Shown here one piece after another: positions 7,523-16,425 of a DNA stretch of 64,000 nt. Position 1 is the stretch's first letter, and every line of letters starts with the position of its first letter. The DNA is from Nitrospirota bacterium (GTDB taxonomy: Bacteria > Nitrospirota > Nitrospiria > Nitrospirales > Nitrospiraceae). The position numbers and the translations under genes are program-made. The stretch lies in the NCBI GenBank assembly GCA_016219645.1, contig JACRLR010000030.1:1-64000 (forward strand), read 5' to 3'. Under the pieces are notes generated by a model that did no database searches, was not told the origin of the DNA, and saw nothing but the letters and a program-made list of their open reading frames with translations.

Positions 7523-8829
7523 TGATGTTACGACACAGATGGTGTGTACCACGAATCGCCGGCTTGGCCCTCACGTTCGTTGTGGCCTCCATCAGCCTGA
7601 CCTTCGGCCAGGCCGCTGCAGAGAAGACAGCGGTTCAGCCTCCGGGTGATTGGATGGAGGAAATCGAAGAAGTCTTTATTCGGTCGGAAAATTGTAAGCA
7701 GTGCCATGATCGACACTATGAAGAGTGGAAAGGTGCGCGCGAGCAGACGCCGGATCTCAAAACTTTTGGCCGGGTTGATGCTTCGCTGTTGCATGGGACA
7801 TCGCTGGAGTCTCCGGTCTTCCGGACGGTACTGGGTGTTTGGCTCCAGACCAACCCGACAAGCGACGAGCGTGGTCGCTGTCTCTCGTGCCATGCGCCAT
7901 CAACAACCATCTTTCCTCAGCATACCGACAAGATCGTGGCTCAGGTCCTGGCTGGCACACCGAAAGTGGAAGGTATCGGTTGCGCCTCCTGCCATCTGAT
8001 CAAGCAGGTTGAGCAAACATCAAACTCTCCGCCCTCGTTCAAGATCGAGCCAGGCAAAATGCTCTATGGCCCCTATGCAGACCCTGAGGATAATCTTGTC
8101 CACCCTGCGATGCAATCCGTGCTGTTCCGTGGCGCGAACTATTGCGCATCGTGCCACTTCGACAAGGTTAAGGATGTCACGCAGAAGGATCTGCCAGGCG
8201 AGATCTTGCAGGGGACCGTGTGCCAAGACTGCCATATGGAGCCCTCAACCGGCAGTTCTACCTCAAAGCGCGGTGCCATGACGCGAGCAATTGGTCGCCA
8301 CTGGTTCCGGGGCGTCGTCGTGTCCGGTACCATCCTCAAGAATCGAAACCTACAGGCTGAATGGATGCCCCGCGTGGATCTTGAAACCACCAAGTCTGCC
8401 TCGTCTGTGGAGGGCACAGCGCTGGTGAAAATAGGCAGCCTCCCTCACAGCTTCCCTGATGGCGACCCTGTGCTCAAGCAGTTTTTTCTAGTCATGACTG
8501 TCAAGGATGCGCAGGGCAAAGTGCTGAAGGAAGAGACGAGGCAGTTTGGCTTGCCCTATGACAAGATTCTCCGTGGCCCAATTCCCGATCCCTTTATCAA
8601 GGGGGGCTATACGCGAAAGGTTCCCTTCTTCCTTGCGATTCCATCTGACGCGACTGCGACATCGATTGAAGCGGTGTTGAGCTATGCGTTGATTCCCACG
8701 CCAGAACCGGCGCTCAAGGAGAAATATCTTGCAACGTTGGCGACGGAGAAAGAGCGGGAGAGCGCGAAGAAGATTTTGGATGAGTATACGCAGCCGCGTC
8801 TTCTAACGTACCGGGCCAAAACTCTTTAG
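7522..8829 (+). CDS. Exported pentahaem cytochrome c (c554-like family)
   Basis: A 435-residue protein with a signal peptide (MMLRHRWCVPRIAGLALTFVVASISLTFGQAAA, cut near QAAA) and five CXXCH haem-c sites: CKQCH, CLSCH, CASCH, CASCH and CQDCH. The spacing and flanks (YEEWKG after site 1, CHAPS at site 2, CHLIKQV at site 3, CHMEPS at site 5) match multihaem cytochromes of the cytochrome c554 superfamily. The C-terminal 170 residues lack haem sites and look like a beta domain. It is a periplasmic electron carrier or a subunit of a redox complex. ATG 7522 overlaps the preceding stop (TAATG); ATG 7525 is equally possible. A paralogue follows at 9116. Confidence 0.88.
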   Translation: MMLRHRWCVPRIAGLALTFVVASISLTFGQAAAEKTAVQPPGDWMEEIEEVFIRSENCKQCHDRHYEEWKGAREQTPDLKTFGRVDASLLHGTSLESPVFRTVLGVWLQTNPTSDERGRCLSCHAPSTTIFPQHTDKIVAQVLAGTPKVEGIGCASCHLIKQVEQTSNSPPSFKIEPGKMLYGPYADPEDNLVHPAMQSVLFRGANYCASCHFDKVKDVTQKDLPGEILQGTVCQDCHMEPSTGSSTSKRGAMTRAIGRHWFRGVVVSGTILKNRNLQAEWMPRVDLETTKSASSVEGTALVKIGSLPHSFPDGDPVLKQFFLVMTVKDAQGKVLKEETRQFGLPYDKILRGPIPDPFIKGGYTRKVPFFLAIPSDATATSIEAVLSYALIPTPEPALKEKYLATLATEKERESAKKILDEYTQPRLLTYRAKTL

Positions 8830-9065
8830 CAGGATGCTGAAAAAGGCCACCAGTGGCGTTCTCGGCTCATCAAAATCCTCAACGGGGACCCGGCCGCCTC
8901 ACCACTCGGCGGCGCGCACAAACGTGGTGCTCCTTATTCGTCGCACCGTGCGCCCCTGAGGGTACGCTTCCGGTTTCGATTCGCCTGCGGCCTTGCCCGC
9001 GGAACGGCGCGTCTTGGCGCGCCGGGGTTGGGCGGGTGAGAAGTCTGGATTTTTTGAGCATCCTG
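8829..9065 (+). repeat. Palindromic intergenic element, copy B
   Basis: It begins on the last base of the cytochrome stop codon with GCAGGATGCTGAAAAAGG and ends TTTTTTGAGCATCCTG. The central right half carries GGCGCGTCTTGGCGCGCC and GGGTTGGGCGGGTGAGAAG, nearly identical to copy A and inverted relative to copy D. It separates the two pentahaem cytochrome genes. Confidence 0.85.
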
Positions 9066-9115
9066 GGTCGAGTTTGATATCGGTACTATCTAAGAAGTTG
9101 AAGCAGAAGGACAGC

Positions 9116-10363
9116 ATGATGGTGCGACACTCGATCCGTATGCAGATATCAATCAGTGCGGTGGCCGTTGTGGTGGCGTTATTCCTCTCGCCTTGGTTCG
9201 GGAGCAGCCTCTTCGCGCAAGAAGCGGCCAAACCTCAAAACAGCCTCGAAAAGACCTTTCCGAGTTCCAACAAGTGTAAACGTTGTCATGAGCGTGTGTT
9301 TGAAGAGTGGGAAACCTCTCCGCTCGCTCGTTCGATCCATTCCCCGGCGTTTCGCGCTTCCCTCGACGCGTTCTTGACCTCTCCGGCAGGAAAAGACAAA
9401 GCTCAATGCTTTCGCTGCCATGCTCCGCACGTGCGTGAGTTCCCGGAGCAGGTTCAGCATTTTATCGATGAGGCCAAGTCTGGCGACCCATTGCTGGATG
9501 GGGTGGGCTGCGCGCAATGTCACTTGATTAAACAGGTCGATCGAACCAAACATCCGCCGGAGCCCAAGTATGATATTGAGAACAAGAGGGTCTATGGTCC
9601 ATATAAGGATTTCGCGCAGAACCTTGCGCATCAATCGATGGAGCTGGCGCTGTTTCAAGGGTCAGACCTCTGCCTCAATTGCCACCAGTCCGTCCCCTCG
9701 GCTGCCAACTTAGGCAAGACCAATGATCTTCTGGGCTATTGGGATCAGAATAAGGCGGGCAAGTCAGGCAAAGAATGCCAGACTTGCCACATGCCGGAGC
9801 AGATTGGCGAGTCAGCAAACGGGGAGAAAAAGCGGAAAGTCGCAAACCATACGTTCCCCGGTCGTATCGGCAAACTTCGCCAGGAAGCGGCCAGGCTTGA
9901 TGTTCAGACGAAAATCGACGGTGAGAAGACCACCGTCACGGTGAAGGTGCAAAGCCTCGTTCCGCACAATCTGCCGGCCACCCATCCGGCCTGGGCGTCT
10001 CTGTTGTTGGATCTGGATATCAAGGGGAAAAATCTGAAGACCGTCTTTACGGAGAAGCGGGTCTATGGCCGGGTCTATCAGGACGCCAAGGGCCAGAAGA
10101 CAAGTTTCGATTTTGAGGCGGTCAAGGTCCTTGAAGACACGGTCTTGAAGGCGGAAGAAATGCGTGTCGAGACATTTATATTTCCCACGCCGAAAGATAC
10201 CAGGACGTTCGATGTCGAGGTGACCCTCAACTATGCGCCTCTCACAGGTCCTGCCTCATTTATCCAGCGAGTAGAAGTCGAATCTGCGAGAGGATCGATG
10301 GACCCGGTCTTTCAGCCGATCGAGATCATCAAGTACGTCGAGAATATCCCGGTTACGAAGTAA
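9116..10363 (+). CDS. Second exported pentahaem cytochrome c
   Basis: A 415-residue paralogue of the preceding cytochrome. It has a signal peptide (MMVRHSIRMQ, then ISAVAVVVALFLSPWFGSSLFAQ) and five CXXCH sites: CKRCH, CFRCH, CAQCH, CLNCH and CQTCH. It shares blocks such as EEWETSPLARSIHSPAF, CHAPH, GVGCAQCHLIKQV, YGPYKDFAQNLAHQSMELAL and CHMPEQ. The C-terminal domain (about residues 260-415) is haem-free with beta strands. ATG 9116 is preceded by AGAAGGA. Two tandem copies next to an NxrC-like gene suggest duplication for electron flow between nitrite oxidoreductase and the terminal chain, which is inference. Confidence 0.88.
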   Translation: MMVRHSIRMQISISAVAVVVALFLSPWFGSSLFAQEAAKPQNSLEKTFPSSNKCKRCHERVFEEWETSPLARSIHSPAFRASLDAFLTSPAGKDKAQCFRCHAPHVREFPEQVQHFIDEAKSGDPLLDGVGCAQCHLIKQVDRTKHPPEPKYDIENKRVYGPYKDFAQNLAHQSMELALFQGSDLCLNCHQSVPSAANLGKTNDLLGYWDQNKAGKSGKECQTCHMPEQIGESANGEKKRKVANHTFPGRIGKLRQEAARLDVQTKIDGEKTTVTVKVQSLVPHNLPATHPAWASLLLDLDIKGKNLKTVFTEKRVYGRVYQDAKGQKTSFDFEAVKVLEDTVLKAEEMRVETFIFPTPKDTRTFDVEVTLNYAPLTGPASFIQRVEVESARGSMDPVFQPIEIIKYVENIPVTK

Positions 10364-10365
10364 CG

Positions 10366-10460
10366 TCGTTCGTCGCTCGTGAAGCGTGAAGCGCGATCGG
10401 ATTGGAGCAAGGCTAATTTCTGTTCAGAGCGAACGACGCTTCACGAGATACGCTTCACTC
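10366..10460. repeat. Intergenic hairpin of GAAGCGT-type words
   Basis: The left arm, with CGTTCGTCGCTCGTGAAGCG at its start, faces a right arm beginning GCGAACGACGCTTCACGAG. The arms are imperfect complements built from the repeated word GAAGCGT / ACGCTTC. It lies between convergent genes and overlaps the last codons of the minus-strand gene. It may serve as a bidirectional terminator. Confidence 0.6.
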
Positions 10461-10709
10461 GAAGATCACGCTGGAGCCAGGCGACTTCATCTTAAATATC
10501 TGAACGGCGTTGTACATACCCTTGGCCGGGTGGTTGAGGATGAGGCGGGAATTGGTAATGTGGGTGTCGAGTAGCTCGTATTGGCCACCGCTGAAATAGA
10601 TATCACAGTCATCGATCGCGCAGTTTTTGTAGACGTGGTTGTCGAGCGACAGCCTGGCTTTGCTGAACGTCTGTCCCTCCACCAAAATATAATCCGGCGC
10701 GACGCCCAC
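10455..10709 (-). CDS. Small conserved-looking protein of unknown function
   Basis: An 84-residue protein starting at GTG 10709 with a well placed ribosome site (GGAGG, 8 nt upstream). The middle reads FSKARLSLDNHVYKNCAIDD, then a CDIYFSGGQYEL stretch, and later THITNSRLILNHPAKGM. The alternating Cys/Ile pattern is like short beta-solenoid turns. I have the impression of a widespread small family with a KNCxIxxC...GGQ signature but cannot name it. It has no signal peptide and no membrane segment. It is transcribed divergently from the response regulator gene and ends inside the hairpin repeat. Confidence 0.6.
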   Translation of the reverse strand: MGVAPDYILVEGQTFSKARLSLDNHVYKNCAIDDCDIYFSGGQYELLDTHITNSRLILNHPAKGMYNAVQIFKMKSPGSSVIFE

Positions 10710-10934
10710 GACTGTTTCCTCCGCCGCGCACTATAACAAAGTCGGCCACCGCCGTAAACCTTTCGGCTCTAAAACTTAGATGAGCCAGGTGCAATAACTT
10801 CGTATGGAACTTGGGACACCACTCAGCGTAATATCGGTACTCGCTATAGATCAAAATGAGTCGGGGTATAAGTTTTTGCGACGGGCTCAAGGGCGCTCCA
10901 TAGCCGTATCCTTCTGCAACCGGAGACAAGAATC

Positions 10935-11576
10935 GTGGCCATTGTAATTGTTGATGATTCGCGAGATGAGCAGACTCTCCTGTCAACCAGGCTTCGCGCG
11001 GCCGGTTATGAGGCACTGATGATGGCCGATTCCGCGGAGGCTGTGTTGGGGATGTTGAGTCAAGATGGTGCTGGACAGAGGAAGGGAGAGATCGACCTCA
11101 TCCTTATGGATATCATGCTTCCTGGGGTGGATGGACTTGAAGCCTGCCGACGTATTAAAGCAATCGAATGGCTCCGGGACATCCCCATCATCGTCATCAC
11201 GGTGAAGACCGATGAACAGGCGCTCCTTGCAGCTTTTGCTGCAGGTGCGATGGATTATATCCGCAAACCGGTCAATCCAGCGGAACTCGTTGCCCGTGTG
11301 GCTTCAGCCCTGACCTTGAAAAAAGAACGAGACACCCGGAAGGCGAGAGAACAGGAATTGCTGATGCGGACACAAGAACTCGAACAGGTCCTGCGGGAAG
11401 TCAAGGTGCTGCATGGGTTGATCCCAATCTGTGCCAATTGCAAGCGGGTGCGAACAGACAACGGGGATTGGCAATATCTAGAGGAATATATCCAAACCCA
11501 TTCAGAAGCTGAATTTAGTCATGGCATCTGCCAGGTATGCATGAAAGAGGTCTACCCCGGTGTGATCAAAGACTGA
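10935..11576 (+). CDS. Response regulator with C-terminal zinc-finger-like output module
   Basis: A 213-residue protein. Residues 1-125 form a receiver domain: IVDDSRDE with acidic pocket, the phosphoacceptor Asp in LILMDIMLPGVDG, a switch Thr in IVITVKT, and the conserved Lys in YIRKPV. A short coiled linker (KKERDTRKAREQELLMRTQE) follows. The tail PICANCKRVRTDNGDWQYLE, continuing to HSEAEFSHGICQVCMKEVYP, is a four-cysteine module often found at the end of receiver or PAS proteins. It has no DNA-binding domain, so it probably acts by protein contact. No sensor kinase is adjacent. The start is GTG 10935 with GGAG 9 nt upstream. Confidence 0.85.
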   Translation: MAIVIVDDSRDEQTLLSTRLRAAGYEALMMADSAEAVLGMLSQDGAGQRKGEIDLILMDIMLPGVDGLEACRRIKAIEWLRDIPIIVITVKTDEQALLAAFAAGAMDYIRKPVNPAELVARVASALTLKKERDTRKAREQELLMRTQELEQVLREVKVLHGLIPICANCKRVRTDNGDWQYLEEYIQTHSEAEFSHGICQVCMKEVYPGVIKD

Positions 11577-12014
11577 TGGGCAGAAGCAATTGCGACTGTG
11601 CCGGCAAAGATGAGGCAAAGGTTGTGATGCTAGACGCCTCTCGATTCAGTGGGCAGCGTTGATTGAGCAAGCAGCTGCACTGCATTCTCTTCTTTTAGCT
11701 TGATCCTCTTCTCCCACCTGTATAGAATGGCCCACCTTTTCAGGTAGTTAGCTGCACGGATCGAATCCGCAGTACCTCGCGTTTCGTCCTTCTGGCTCAT
11801 ATACTTTGGATGGGTTGAAGCCTCAGGGAGTTGTGTGACATACATTACGGGTTGGCTATTTTGCGAGGAGCTGAGATCAGCGCTTTTGCATGATAGTCAG
11901 GTTCCCCAGCACACCGCCTGTCTGGGTGCGGGATGACCTGCGAGGCTGCAGGCAGACACGAAAGACCGGGGGTAAGGGGCCTTATCGCTATCTTGATAAC
12001 GGGAGGACTGTATT
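11577..12014. other. Intergenic region before hppA
   Basis: These 438 bases have no gene I can support. A 71-codon minus-strand frame (11630-11845) has no ribosome site and no recognisable motif. The last 60 bases form the hppA leader with a GGGAGG ribosome site 9-14 nt before GTG 12015. No clear promoter or riboswitch was found. Confidence 0.5.
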
Positions 12015-14069
12015 GTGAGTGATTCCGTGATAATTACGTTTGCCTTAATAGCAGCGGTGACCGGCATCGCATACGGCCTGTATTTGGCCATGTGGGTATT
12101 CAAGCTCGACGCCGGAAACCAGAAGATGCAGGATATTGCAAAAGCCATCCAAGAAGGCGCGAGTGCCTATTTAAACCGGCAATACAAGACCGTCGGTATC
12201 GTTGCCGCAGTGCTATTTGCCATCTTGTGGGGGGCAGGGGCTGTCTCCGACAAGTTCGGCTTATTGACTGCGATCGGATTTTTGATCGGCGCAGGCGCAT
12301 CGTCGGTAGCTGGGTATGTCGGCATGGTCATCGCAGTGCGGGCGAATGTCCGAACAGCTCAGGCCGCCCATCAGGGAATGAATTCGGCGCTGACCGTGGC
12401 ATTCCGCGGCGGTGCGGTGACGGGACTCTTGTTGATCGGATTGGGCTTGCTGGCCATCACCACTTTCTATGCGTTGGCTGCGCAGTTTGCGGGGCAGGAA
12501 CATGCGATCCATGCATTGCTGAGCCTTGGGTTCGGCGGCAGTTTGATTTCGGTATTTGCCCGTGTAGGCGGTGGCATCTATACGAAAGCGGCGGATGTCG
12601 GCGCAGATCTCGTCGGGAAAGTCGAAGCAGGAATTCCGGAAGACGACCCTCGGAATCCGGCCGTCATTGCAGACAACGTGGGCGACAATGTCGGCGACTG
12701 TGCCGGTATGGCGGCGGACCTCTTTGAGACCTACGCAGTGACGACAGTGGCAGCGATGGTCTTGGCGTTCACGCTCTTCAAGGGAGTCAGTGCTCCGATT
12801 CTGTATCCGCTCGCGCTCGGGGGCGTCACGATTTTCGCGACGATTATCGGTATTTTCTTCGTGAAGGTGAGTGAGGGCGGCGAGATCATGACGGCGCTCT
12901 ATAAAGGTTTGTTTGTGGCGGGCGGTATTGCCGCAGTGGCGTTCTATCCTGTGACGAGCACCATTATGGATGGTGTGGGCGGCGTGAGCGGGGTGAGCTA
13001 CTTTATCGCAGCCTTGATCGGCTTGGCCGTGACCCTGGCGCTCGTCTTTATCACCGATTACTACACCTCCAAAAGCTATAATCCCGTGAAGTCCATTGCA
13101 AAGGCCAGTGAAACAGGTCATGCGACGAACATCATTGCCGGATTAGCCGTCGGGATGGAGGCAACAGCCTGGCCAGTGGTGGTGATCGGGGCGGCGATTC
13201 TTTCGAGTTACTGGATCTGCGGTGGTGCGGCATCGGGCGGCTTATATGGAGTGGCCATTGCGGCAGTGTCGATGTTGTCGATGGCCGGTATTGTGGTGGC
13301 GATTGATGCGTTTGGCCCGATAACAGACAATGCCGGTGGTATTGCGGAGATGGCTCATCTCGGCAAGGAGGTTCGGGACATCACTGATCCATTGGATGCG
13401 GTCGGGAACACGACAAAAGCTGTGACCAAAGGCTATGCGATCGGCTCCGCCGGTCTTGCGGCCGTCGTACTGTTCGCTGAATATGCTCGTGAGGTGGCGA
13501 AGGGCAGCGGGGCAAGCACGTTCGACCTCTCCAACCCTTCCGTCCTGGTCGGCCTCTTTTTGGGCGGGATGCTGCCCTTTATCTTCGGTGCTCTCTGTAT
13601 GAAAGCGGTAGGAGAAGCAGCCGGTATGGTGGTGGAAGAGGTGCGCAGGCAATTTCGGACGATCAAAGGGATCATGGAGGGAACCGGCAAGCCGGAATAC
13701 GGGACTTGTGTGGATATCGTGACGCAGGCGGCGATCAAGAAGATGATGGTGCCGGGGTTAATTCCTGTCATTTCGCCGATTATTGTCGGTGTGATCCTGG
13801 GACCGCAGGCGTTAGGCGGCATGCTTGTCGGCAGCATTGTTACAGGGCTGTTCGTCGCCATCTCCATGACGAGCGGCGGCGGTGCATGGGACAACGCCAA
13901 GAAGTTTATTGAAGAGCAGGGCAAGAAGGGGACGGATACCCACAAGGCAGCAGTGACTGGCGACACGGTCGGCGATCCCTACAAAGATACGGCTGGTCCG
14001 GCGATTAATCCGATGATCAAGGTCATCAACATTGTGGCCTTACTCATTGTGTCGCTGATTGTGAAATAG
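12015..14069 (+). CDS. hppA: Membrane-bound proton-translocating pyrophosphatase, K+-independent type
   Basis: A 684-residue integral membrane protein with about 16 hydrophobic helices. It couples pyrophosphate hydrolysis to ion pumping. Substrate-site signatures are intact: [39 protein letters not shown], and late [15 protein letters not shown] with [18 protein letters not shown]. The motif [20 protein letters not shown] carries Lys where K+-dependent enzymes have Ala, which in this family marks K+-independent H+ pumps. The GTG start has a strong GGGAGG site. It would recover energy from biosynthetic pyrophosphate and help maintain proton motive force in a low-energy lithotroph. Confidence 0.95.
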   Translation: MSDSVIITFALIAAVTGIAYGLYLAMWVFKLDAGNQKMQDIAKAIQEGASAYLNRQYKTVGIVAAVLFAILWGAGAVSDKFGLLTAIGFLIGAGASSVAGYVGMVIAVRANVRTAQAAHQGMNSALTVAFRGGAVTGLLLIGLGLLAITTFYALAAQFAGQEHAIHALLSLGFGGSLISVFARVGGGIYTKAADVGADLVGKVEAGIPEDDPRNPAVIADNVGDNVGDCAGMAADLFETYAVTTVAAMVLAFTLFKGVSAPILYPLALGGVTIFATIIGIFFVKVSEGGEIMTALYKGLFVAGGIAAVAFYPVTSTIMDGVGGVSGVSYFIAALIGLAVTLALVFITDYYTSKSYNPVKSIAKASETGHATNIIAGLAVGMEATAWPVVVIGAAILSSYWICGGAASGGLYGVAIAAVSMLSMAGIVVAIDAFGPITDNAGGIAEMAHLGKEVRDITDPLDAVGNTTKAVTKGYAIGSAGLAAVVLFAEYAREVAKGSGASTFDLSNPSVLVGLFLGGMLPFIFGALCMKAVGEAAGMVVEEVRRQFRTIKGIMEGTGKPEYGTCVDIVTQAAIKKMMVPGLIPVISPIIVGVILGPQALGGMLVGSIVTGLFVAISMTSGGGAWDNAKKFIEEQGKKGTDTHKAAVTGDTVGDPYKDTAGPAINPMIKVINIVALLIVSLIVK

Positions 14070-14212
14070 CGAGACGCGCTGGACGTGCGAGAAAAGCGGG
14101 ACGAGCTAGACGGAAGAGACTTCGAGGTTGTCGGAACTGCGGATCCTGAATCTCGAATTTCGTGTCGCGCCTGTCCCGCACATCTCGCTTGTCACGCTCC
14201 TGCCTCGCTTCC
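14069..14212. repeat. Intergenic hairpin of GCGAGAC / GCGGGAC words
   Basis: It starts on the last base of the hppA stop codon. The left arm begins GCGAGACGCGCTGGACGTGC and continues with AAAGCGGGACGAGC. The right arm has TGTCGCGCCTGTCCCGC followed by ATCTCGCTTGTCACGCTCC. The same words recur near 40537-40585 and at 41185-41270. Confidence 0.55.
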
Positions 14213-14323
14213 CGTTTCCAGGCTCGGCTTGACGGCTGAAAGAATCGTGAGGTAAGGTGTTCGTACGGGATCATGCTGGTGGCTGATCCACGAGAGTTCC
14301 CCAGATTCACGGGAGGTGCTCGG

Positions 14324-14521
14324 ATGGAGAAACAGGAGCGTAAGCAGGAACCCAGGAGAGAGCCGCAGGGGAAGGAAGAGGTCAAGGCCAATCCGAAGGT
14401 CGTCGAAGCCGGTAAGAAATTGAAGGAAGACATCGATAAGCTGGTCGATGAAATCGACGATGTGCTTGAAACCAACGCAGAAGAATTCGTCAAAAACTAT
14501 GTCCAAAAAGGGGGGGAATAG
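14324..14521 (+). CDS. pup: Prokaryotic ubiquitin-like protein Pup
   Basis: A 65-residue protein, the usual Pup size. It has a disordered, charged N-half (MEKQERKQEPRREPQGKEE) and a C-half LKEDIDKLVDEIDDVLETNA followed by EEFVKNYVQKGGE. This closely matches the mycobacterial Pup tail as I remember it (DEIDDVLEENAEDFVRAYVQKGGQ). Pup is ligated through its C-terminal Glu to lysines of target proteins by PafA, marking them for the Mpa/ARC-20S proteasome. Ending in Glu, it needs no deamidation by Dop before ligation. ATG 14324 has GGAGGTG at good spacing; an upstream in-frame ATG (14273) lacks one. No prcAB, pafA or dop is in the window, so the gene is separate from its partners here. Confidence 0.9.
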   Translation: MEKQERKQEPRREPQGKEEVKANPKVVEAGKKLKEDIDKLVDEIDDVLETNAEEFVKNYVQKGGE

Positions 14522-14716
14522 CCACGGCTGCCCTGTGGCCTATCCTCTCCTGTTCCTTCCTCCTCATACTACTCCGGTGCTCAGGGAGCGCCTCTGTCCC
14601 TGTTCAGCATGCCATTCGATTTCTCCGGTTTGACAACGCAGCACTGAGCGGCTAGTATCCCCTTAATTGTCAGATAGTTAGCTTCTCTTGAGACTCAGGA
14701 CCCTTGAAGAGGCCTT

Positions 14717-16414
14717 ATGAAGTCCAAGCTCTGGGTCTTCCGAGACATCAATATGTCCCAGCGGGCTTCATTGGCCCAGGCCCTATTGATTTCACCTGCC
14801 GCCGCATCACTGTTTCTCGCTCGTGGTGTGACTACGCCACATGAAGCGACGCGGTTGATGTCGCTACAGTCGCCGCATGACCCGTTTTTGGTTCCCGATA
14901 TGGAACAGGCCATTGAGCGACTGCATCGGGCTGTGAATACTCACGAGCCGATTTGTTTCTACGGCGACTATGACGTCGACGGGATTACTGCGACCAGTCT
15001 ATATCTGTCCTTCTTTGGAGGTTTGGGAGCAAAGGTTCGCGCCTATGTTCCACATCGTCTCCGCGAAGGCTATGGACTTAATCTCGGCGCAGTTCAGCGA
15101 TTACATGACGAAGGCATCTCCCTCCTGGTGACATCTGATTGCGGGACAACTTCGCACAAAGAAATTGAGTTGGCGGCCCAGCTGGGTATGGATGTGGTAG
15201 TGACGGACCATCACCAGAGCGACGAGGTGATGCCACAGGCTGTGGCGGTGCTCAACCCCCATCGAACCGATACCCTTTATCCTTTCCGTGGTCTTTGTTC
15301 TGCGGCGCTGGCCTACAAAGTGGCGCAGGCGTACCAGGTACGGTACGGGGTCGCTGGTGTGCCGTTGGAGTCGCTGCTCGATCTCGTGGCATTGGCCACG
15401 GTCGCGGATGTTGTACCCTTGCAGGATGAGAATCGAAGCTTTGTGCGCGAAGGCTTGCATCAGTTGTCGCGTGGCGCCCGCTGTGGCATTCGCGCACTCA
15501 AGCAGGCGGCTGGCGTGACGCGCGACTGTACGGCGGAGACAATTGCCTTCAAACTGGCGCCGCGCATCAATGCTGCGGGGCGATTGGACGATGCTATGCT
15601 GGGTGTGAGGTTATTAACGACCGAAATTCCGTCCGAAGCGCAGCAATTGGCAGACAGGCTTGAACAACTGAATCATGAGCGGCAGCGTATCGAGATGGAT
15701 ATCATGACGGAGGCACTGGCTTCGCTTAAAGATTCCGCTTTACCGCGCGTGCTCGTATTGGCTTCCCGGCACTGGCATCTTGGGGTGGTTGGTATCGTCG
15801 CGGCACGCCTGGTCGATCGGTTTCAATGCCCGGCCATTGTCATGGCTATCAATGAGCAGGGTATAGCGAAAGGCTCGGCCAGGACGACGGGCGGGTTCGA
15901 TCTCTATCAAGGATTGGCTGCTTGTCGAGAGGTGTTGGAATCGTTCGGGGGACATCCGAGTGCCGCAGGTCTAACTATTCGCGAGTCTCGAATCGACGAG
16001 TTTCGTGCCATGTTTTCCGACGTGGTGGCCGGGTGGGTGCATGACGGCTATAAGGTTCCGACGTTGAATGTCGATGCTGAGGTGCGTCTGAATGAGGTGA
16101 ATCTCCAGTTGATACAGGAAATCGGCTCGCTGCACCCGTTCGGTGCGGGCAATCCAGAGCCGACGTTTGCGGTGACCGGTCTCGAAGTCATGGAGTCACG
16201 CACCGTCGGTGAAAAACACTTGAAAATGACCGTACGGCAAGGGAGGTCGCTGCCGTTCGACAGTATCGGATTCGGCATGAAGTCGTTGCTGGAACGGGGT
16301 ATCCCGTCTCGTGCTCCCGTCGACCTCGCCTTCACGCCGGAACTCAATCACTGGAACGGCCGTGATCGGATTCAGCTTCGTATACGCGACGTTCGGCTGA
16401 GCGCGAGTGAGTAA
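14717..16414 (+). CDS. recJ: Single-stranded-DNA-specific 5'-3' exonuclease RecJ
   Basis: A 565-residue DHH-family protein. Motifs are present in order: FYGDYDVDGITATSLY (about residue 80), LVTSDCGTTSHKEI, VVTDHHQSDE (the DHH motif), then LAPRINAAGRLDDA and the DHHA1 region GGFDLYQGLAACREVLESFG with GGHPSAAGLTI. RecJ degrades single-stranded DNA in recombination, mismatch and base-excision repair. Length and full motif set suggest an active enzyme. It lies 11 nt before the relA/spoT gene, so the two are likely co-transcribed. Confidence 0.95.
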   Translation: MKSKLWVFRDINMSQRASLAQALLISPAAASLFLARGVTTPHEATRLMSLQSPHDPFLVPDMEQAIERLHRAVNTHEPICFYGDYDVDGITATSLYLSFFGGLGAKVRAYVPHRLREGYGLNLGAVQRLHDEGISLLVTSDCGTTSHKEIELAAQLGMDVVVTDHHQSDEVMPQAVAVLNPHRTDTLYPFRGLCSAALAYKVAQAYQVRYGVAGVPLESLLDLVALATVADVVPLQDENRSFVREGLHQLSRGARCGIRALKQAAGVTRDCTAETIAFKLAPRINAAGRLDDAMLGVRLLTTEIPSEAQQLADRLEQLNHERQRIEMDIMTEALASLKDSALPRVLVLASRHWHLGVVGIVAARLVDRFQCPAIVMAINEQGIAKGSARTTGGFDLYQGLAACREVLESFGGHPSAAGLTIRESRIDEFRAMFSDVVAGWVHDGYKVPTLNVDAEVRLNEVNLQLIQEIGSLHPFGAGNPEPTFAVTGLEVMESRTVGEKHLKMTVRQGRSLPFDSIGFGMKSLLERGIPSRAPVDLAFTPELNHWNGRDRIQLRIRDVRLSASE

Positions 16415-16425
16415 GTGAGAGAACC

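Noticed and set aside
6789-9065. Paired repeats A and B as a composite transposon carrying the PDZ and cytochrome genes
   Set aside because: The elements encode no transposase, several more copies lie at unrelated sites, and no target duplication is visible.
11630-11845. 71-codon minus-strand frame in the gap before hppA
   Set aside because: It has no ribosome site, promoter or recognisable motif. It could be a remnant, but the evidence is too weak.
12261-13121. 286-codon minus-strand frame opposite hppA
   Set aside because: It is a complement shadow of the pyrophosphatase; the composition is His/Arg-rich and shows no domain.
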